A stretch of DNA of 35,736 bases, taken from assembly GCA_964370065.1 (NCBI GenBank), contig CAYJGK010000019.1, positions 1 through 35,736 of the forward strand, in the 5' to 3' direction. The notes beneath the pieces are model-generated. The model was not told the origin of the DNA and made no database searches. It was given only the letters and a program-made list of their open reading frames with translations. The position numbers and the translations under genes are program-made. Source of the DNA: CAMQRS01 sp964370065. GTDB lineage: Bacteria > Bacillota_I > Bacilli_A > Erysipelotrichales > Erysipelotrichaceae. Below, in pieces: positions 31,538 to 35,736 of this stretch (the first letter of the stretch is position 1; every line of letters starts with the position of its first letter).

Positions 31538-33727
31538 TTATATACTATCCTCCTCGCTTTGCAAGGACTGTAAAATGCGCTTGGTCAGTTTAGTCATTCT
31601 AGGTAATTTTTCTTCACTTTGAATTCCTTTTTCTAACACTTCTTTACTTCCAATTAATACAATTGATTTTTTAGCACGCGTAATACCCGTATACACTAAA
31701 CGCCTTTGTAGCATAAATTCATAATCCTTAACAATTGGCATAATGACAATAGGGTATTCACTTCCTTGTGATTTATGAATTGAAATACAATAAGCATGAG
31801 TAATAACATGAAAATTATCTGCTGTATATTCTACAATGATATCATCAAAATCACAAATGATGCGATCTTTATTTTCATAATCATCCTCTTTTGTAATGAT
31901 TTCAATAATCGTTCCAATATCGCCATTATATACATCATCATCAGGTTGATTTTTTAATTGTAAAACTTTGTCTTGCTCACGTAATGTGCGATACCCAAAT
32001 CGTAATTCTTTCTTACATTCATCAAAAGGGTTAATTAGTTGTTGTAAACAGCGATTGATTTCATCAATACCAGCCACGCCTTTATATAAAGGTACTAGCA
32101 CTTGAATGTCTTGAATATCATATCCTTTTTCTAATGCATTGCTAACTATTTGCGAAACTAAATGTTTCACTCGATAATTTTTAGCTTCAAAAAATTTAGC
32201 GTCTTGGCTGCTAGTTAAACTTTCACAACGTCCTTGTTTAATCTCATGTGCTAAACTTACAATATCACTACCTTCTTGTTGGCGATATATTTTATTTAGT
32301 CGAGTTAAAGAAACACAATTAGCGGCAATGATATCTTTTAATACAAAGCCCGGTCCAACTGATGGTAATTGGTTTTCATCACCAATTAATATGATTTTAT
32401 CAACGTGGTGAGCCGCTTTTAAAGTTTGATAAAACAAATGAGCATCTACCATAGAAAACTCATCTATTATTAATACATTTGTTTGTAAAGGTTCCTCTTC
32501 GTTTAATCCAAATGTATTAGATTCTAAATCCCATTTTAATAGTGAATGAATCGTAGTTGCACCATGTTCGGTTAATTGTGATAGTCGTTTAGCGGCCCTT
32601 CCAGTAGGAGCGCAAAGCGTAATTTCGTAATTTGGATATAATGATTCAAACATTGCCAAAACACCTCTTACGATAGTGGTTTTACCTGTTCCTGGTCCAC
32701 CTGTTACAATACTAAATGTTTCTTTTAAAATATTTTTAATCGCTTCTATTTGTTTTTCCTCATATGTAATATTCATATCTTCTTCTATACTTTTAATATC
32801 GGCATCAATTGTAGAAGGTAAAGCGATTGATTTCTCATTTGCCAGGGCGACTACATAGTTAGCAATCCCTCTTTCTGCATCATATTGCGAAGCTATATAC
32901 ACATCGTTATCCGTATCATAGATGATTAATCGTTCACGATGTAATTCATTTAGAATAATTTGAAATGTATCTTGTTCAACCGCTTCAAAATAACGATTAT
33001 ATAAGGCATGTACTTCATCAAAATGCATATATGTATTTCCTGTACTCATTGCATAATCATTCATGTAATAAACAATTCCTGCTTTGACTCGAAAAGGGTG
33101 CTGATTGGAAAAACCTAATGATTGTGCTAATTTATCAGCCGTCTTAAATCCGATTCCATCAATATCTAATATTAATCGATATGGATTATTTTGCACGATT
33201 TTTAAAGCCTCCTCACGATAGGTCACACTAATTTTTTGAATATTTTTTTGACTCACTCCATGCTGTGATAAAAATAAGATAGAATCATTTACACTTTCAC
33301 TATTCAACATTCCCTCTTGAATACTCTTTTTTTGTACTTCGCTTAAACCAACTACTTGTTGAATAATCGTAATATCTTTTTTCAACATATTAAAAGCCTC
33401 TGTACCTAATTGTTCAATAATTAAAGTAGCTGCTTTTTTTCCAACTTTAGGAAAAATGGGACTGCAAAAAAAACGCATCAATGATGCTTCATTATCTTCA
33501 CTAATGATTTCGTAATTTAAAACATCAAATTGAATTCCATATTTAGGATGTTCATTATAGACACCATATAAACAATAATTTAACTCCTCATAAATATCAA
33601 GAATTGCACCTGTTACAGTAATTGTTTTTTCAAAATAATCATCCATTTTAAATTTAGCAATTTTAAAGTTATCATTTCCTTCAAAAATAATAACTTTGAA
33701 AAAACCTGTTATTTTTTGTAATTCCAT
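31538..33727 (-). CDS. recD2: RecD2-type ATP-dependent DNA helicase
   Basis: A 729-residue SF1B 5'-3' helicase. The N-terminal OB-like domain (about 1-75) is followed by tandem helix-hairpin-helix segments (about 100-210, including LILDIDGIGFKTADKLAQSLGF). The motor has Walker A GGPGTGKTT, Walker B LIIDEFSMVD and the C-terminal ISIHKSQGSEYP and YTGITRAKK motifs. The long N-terminus separates RecD2 from RecBCD-associated RecD. Roles lie in DNA repair and replication-fork stability. It follows the CPBP gene by 43 bases, with AGGAGAGGAG before the ATG. Confidence 0.95.
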   Translation of the reverse strand: MELQKITGFFKVIIFEGNDNFKIAKFKMDDYFEKTITVTGAILDIYEELNYCLYGVYNEHPKYGIQFDVLNYEIISEDNEASLMRFFCSPIFPKVGKKAATLIIEQLGTEAFNMLKKDITIIQQVVGLSEVQKKSIQEGMLNSESVNDSILFLSQHGVSQKNIQKISVTYREEALKIVQNNPYRLILDIDGIGFKTADKLAQSLGFSNQHPFRVKAGIVYYMNDYAMSTGNTYMHFDEVHALYNRYFEAVEQDTFQIILNELHRERLIIYDTDNDVYIASQYDAERGIANYVVALANEKSIALPSTIDADIKSIEEDMNITYEEKQIEAIKNILKETFSIVTGGPGTGKTTIVRGVLAMFESLYPNYEITLCAPTGRAAKRLSQLTEHGATTIHSLLKWDLESNTFGLNEEEPLQTNVLIIDEFSMVDAHLFYQTLKAAHHVDKIILIGDENQLPSVGPGFVLKDIIAANCVSLTRLNKIYRQQEGSDIVSLAHEIKQGRCESLTSSQDAKFFEAKNYRVKHLVSQIVSNALEKGYDIQDIQVLVPLYKGVAGIDEINRCLQQLINPFDECKKELRFGYRTLREQDKVLQLKNQPDDDVYNGDIGTIIEIITKEDDYENKDRIICDFDDIIVEYTADNFHVITHAYCISIHKSQGSEYPIVIMPIVKDYEFMLQRRLVYTGITRAKKSIVLIGSKEVLEKGIQSEEKLPRMTKLTKRILQSLQSEEDSI

Positions 33728-33770
33728 AATTCTCCTCTCCTTTAATTATAAACAAAATACATTGCCATTC

Positions 33771-34475
33771 CTAAATAAATAGCATCGGTAACGCGCTTAG
33801 TAAATTATAAATGATGTGTAAATAAATACTTACATGAATTGATTTATTGTATTCATAGGCAATCGTAAAAACAAATCCCAATCCAGCATATAAAAAAATA
33901 TACAATAAATCAATAAAGTCAGTTGTGTATAAAGAAGCAGATACATGTAAAAAACCAAATAAAAAACAACTAAATAACATAGCTAAAGATGTATTCATAT
34001 ATTTTTTACACGTGCGATAAATAAATCCTCTAAATATGATTTCTTCAATAAATGGTGCTAGAATCACAACCATACCTAAAAAAAAGATAGGATCTTGCTG
34101 TGCAATAAACTGTAAGGAGCTTTGGTTATTACTTGTTTCATATAAACCAATGCCTTGGTAGATTATCATAAACAACATATTCAATAAATATAAACTAATT
34201 ATACATAAAGAAATTGTTTTGATTGCTTTTTTTATATCAAAATGTCGTTCATTAAGTAAAAGTTTGGAACTAAAAAAGTAAATACAAAGACTGCCAACCC
34301 CATAAATCAAAAATTGATAAATAGCTGGCAAAAAAAGCAAATTAGGATTTAGTGCCAAAGCTATTCTAGAGGCAACATAAGGAAAAACTGTAAGCACAAT
34401 AAAAAAGTAAAAAACACAAACAAAAAAACTATATAAAGTGGAGTAAGGAAAAGGTATTAAACTAGATTTTTTCAT
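33771..34475 (-). CDS. CPBP family intramembrane metalloprotease
   Basis: A 234-residue membrane protein with about six to eight hydrophobic segments. All three conserved CPBP (Abi) motifs are intact: EEIIFRG (Glu144, Glu145, Arg149), FGFLH (Phe173, His177) and HIIYN (His220, Asn224). It is therefore probably an active glutamate intramembrane protease, unlike the rhomboid in this window. Bacterial members process peptides or confer bacteriocin self-immunity. The substrate is unknown. It overlaps the mnmA end by 14 bases, so the two are co-translated. Confidence 0.9.
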   Translation of the reverse strand: MKKSSLIPFPYSTLYSFFVCVFYFFIVLTVFPYVASRIALALNPNLLFLPAIYQFLIYGVGSLCIYFFSSKLLLNERHFDIKKAIKTISLCIISLYLLNMLFMIIYQGIGLYETSNNQSSLQFIAQQDPIFFLGMVVILAPFIEEIIFRGFIYRTCKKYMNTSLAMLFSCFLFGFLHVSASLYTTDFIDLLYIFLYAGLGFVFTIAYEYNKSIHVSIYLHIIYNLLSALPMLFI

Positions 34476-35613
34476 TGACGTACGCCTTTATTTTTTCTTC
34501 TTGATCAATTCCATTCACAAATACTTGATCAATGACTCCACCACCTAAACAAGTCATACCATCATAAAACACAGCTTCTTGTCCGCAGGTTATCGAAGCA
34601 ATTGGATTATTGTGGCTTACAAGTACTGTTGCATCATCAATAAATTGAATGGATACATCATTATCTTTTTGGCGATATCTAAACTTAGCACTACATGATA
34701 ATGAACTACTAGGTTTAGTAGAAGCAAACCAATTCACTCCTGTAATTAATGAAGAGGTAGAATATAACCAGTCGTTTTCATCTGCATTACACACATACAA
34801 GATATTTTTTTCGACATCTTTTCCTACTACAAACCAAGGTCCTTTATTACCTCCTACACCCAAACCTTTACGTTGACCAACTGTATAATATAAAACACCT
34901 ATATGTGTCCCTACCGTCTCTAGAGTATTGATATCAACGATACTTCCATCTTTTGATGGTAAGTAATTTTGAAGAAATTCTTTGAAGTTACGTTCTCCTA
35001 TAAAACATACCCCGGTAGAATCTTTTTTAGAAGCAACAACTAAATCTAATTGTTCTGCTATACTTCGTACTTGCTGTTTTTCCATATTCCCAATTGGAAA
35101 TAAAGTTTTAGATAATGCAAACTGACTTACTTGGCATAAAAAATAAGTTTGATCTTTATTGGTATCTATACCACGAATTAATTTACTTTCAACACCACTA
35201 TGATCGACTTGGCAATAATGACCCGTAGCAACCATATCAAAACCATTATCTAAAGCATATTTTAAGAATGTGTCAAATTTTATATATTTATTACATAAAA
35301 TATCAGGATTAGGTGTGCGCCCTTTTTTATATTCATCCAAAAAAGCACTAAATACATAATCCCAATATTCTTTAATAAAATCAATTCGTACAATAGGTAA
35401 ACCCAATTTATTAGCCACTGCTTTTGCATCTTCATAATCTTGTTCTTGTGGACATACATCATCTCGAATAGTCGGATTTCCCATTATATCATTATTGGCA
35501 TACGCATCCCAATTACGCATGAAAGCACAAGTCACATCATACCCTTGTTCCTTTAATACATGTGCAGCTACAGCCGAGTCAACACCACCTGATAAACCTA
35601 ATAAAACTTTCAT
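34462..35613 (-). CDS. mnmA: tRNA-specific 2-thiouridylase MnmA
   Basis: Installs 2-thiouridine at the wobble position of tRNA-Glu, -Gln and -Lys. The 383-residue protein has the PP-loop GLSGGVDSAVAAH, the first catalytic Cys in NPDILCNKYIKF and the second in STGVCFIGERNF, and the C-terminal barrel with VGQRKGLGVGG. The start is the ATG at 35613, with AAGGTG 6 bases upstream; earlier in-frame starts sit against or before that site. The sulfur donor desulfurase usually found next to it is not visible here. Confidence 0.95.
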   Translation of the reverse strand: MKVLLGLSGGVDSAVAAHVLKEQGYDVTCAFMRNWDAYANNDIMGNPTIRDDVCPQEQDYEDAKAVANKLGLPIVRIDFIKEYWDYVFSAFLDEYKKGRTPNPDILCNKYIKFDTFLKYALDNGFDMVATGHYCQVDHSGVESKLIRGIDTNKDQTYFLCQVSQFALSKTLFPIGNMEKQQVRSIAEQLDLVVASKKDSTGVCFIGERNFKEFLQNYLPSKDGSIVDINTLETVGTHIGVLYYTVGQRKGLGVGGNKGPWFVVGKDVEKNILYVCNADENDWLYSTSSLITGVNWFASTKPSSSLSCSAKFRYRQKDNDVSIQFIDDATVLVSHNNPIASITCGQEAVFYDGMTCLGGGVIDQVFVNGIDQEEKIKAYVNEKI

Positions 35614-35688
35614 AGTCATCACCTTTTCCATATTTATATCATACATTAATATACCACACTTAAAGCATAGTATAAAGAATTAAAAAAA

Positions 35689-35707
35689 AGACTCACAAAG
35701 TGAGTCT
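35689..35707 (-). terminator. Intrinsic terminator of the gene entering from the right
   Basis: An 8-bp perfect stem (35689-35696 with 35700-35707), 3-base loop and eight T on the minus strand. The region between it and mnmA is an A/T-rich 75 bases with TATATT and TATAAA -10-like boxes, so mnmA probably has its own promoter there. Confidence 0.88.
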
Positions 35708-35736
35708 AAAAACCTGGCGATTTGCTATCTTCACTA
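35706..35736 (-). CDS. Possible C-terminal end of a gene continuing beyond the window
   Basis: On the minus strand an open frame reads SEDSKSPGF and stops at TAG (35706-35708), immediately before the terminator hairpin. The position of the stop, as for other genes here, makes this the likely frame. Nine residues are too few to identify the protein, and another frame is also open. Confidence 0.35.
   Translation of the reverse strand, partial: SEDSKSPGF

Noticed and set aside
33771..34475. A third inactive membrane protease
   Set aside because: All three CPBP motifs (EExxxR, FxxxH, HxxxN) are intact, so there is no reason to call it degenerate.
1..35736. CRISPR arrays, insertion sequences, prophage genes, tRNAs
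   Set aside because: I looked for regularly spaced repeats, transposase motifs, terminal inverted repeats and cloverleaf patterns in the gaps and found none.

Overview
The window is AT-rich bacterial chromosome with mostly short gaps, ATGA-type overlaps and AGGAGG-like ribosome binding sites. It fits a low-GC Gram-positive anaerobe (Bacillota). The mix of genes (trimeric FeFe hydrogenase, NfnAB, alaS-ireB-ruvX with an alaS T-box, and comEA/comEC-holA-rpsT-lepA-hemW order without the spore genes gpr and spoIIP) suggests a non-sporulating Erysipelotrichia-like lineage. That placement is inference. I saw no tRNA, rRNA, CRISPR array, insertion sequence or prophage, and no gene-free stretch exceeds 300 bases.

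Layout from the right end, which is the direction of nearly all transcription (minus strand): a terminator for a gene outside the window; mnmA, a CPBP protease and recD2; a promoter and Ala T-box leader, then alaS-ireB-ruvX; nfnA-nfnB; a P-type cation ATPase and a small lipoprotein; an Uup-type ABC-F gene; lspA-rluD-rhomboid-comEB; hydC-hydB-hydA; a substrate-binding lipoprotein and a permease of an ABC importer; a divergent pair of membrane-anchored proteins (a plus-strand metallophosphoesterase-like gene and a minus-strand VanY-like gene); comEA-comEC-holA-sdaA; plus-strand rpsT; fmt-lepA; hemW-nudF. Most units end in a clear hairpin terminator.

Core functions are translation and tRNA modification (alaS, mnmA, fmt, lepA, rpsT, rluD), DNA replication, repair and uptake (holA, recD2, comEA, comEC, ruvX) and membrane protein processing (lspA, CPBP). 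The metabolic part is redox: HydABC couples NADH and reduced ferredoxin to H2, NfnAB couples NADH, NADPH and ferredoxin, and SdaA makes pyruvate from serine. This suits a fermentative anaerobe.

The most unusual content is three membrane proteins that keep the fold signatures of hydrolases but have lost catalytic residues. The VanY-like protein lacks all three zinc ligands and the catalytic Glu. Its divergent neighbour, a YkuE-like phosphoesterase, lacks four metal-site residues. The rhomboid lacks the Ser/His dyad positions and the oxyanion residues. Also notable are a branched 79-nt RNA element that ends the nfn operon and a structured leader ahead of hemW. I did not find a wholly new multi-gene defence or mobile system here.
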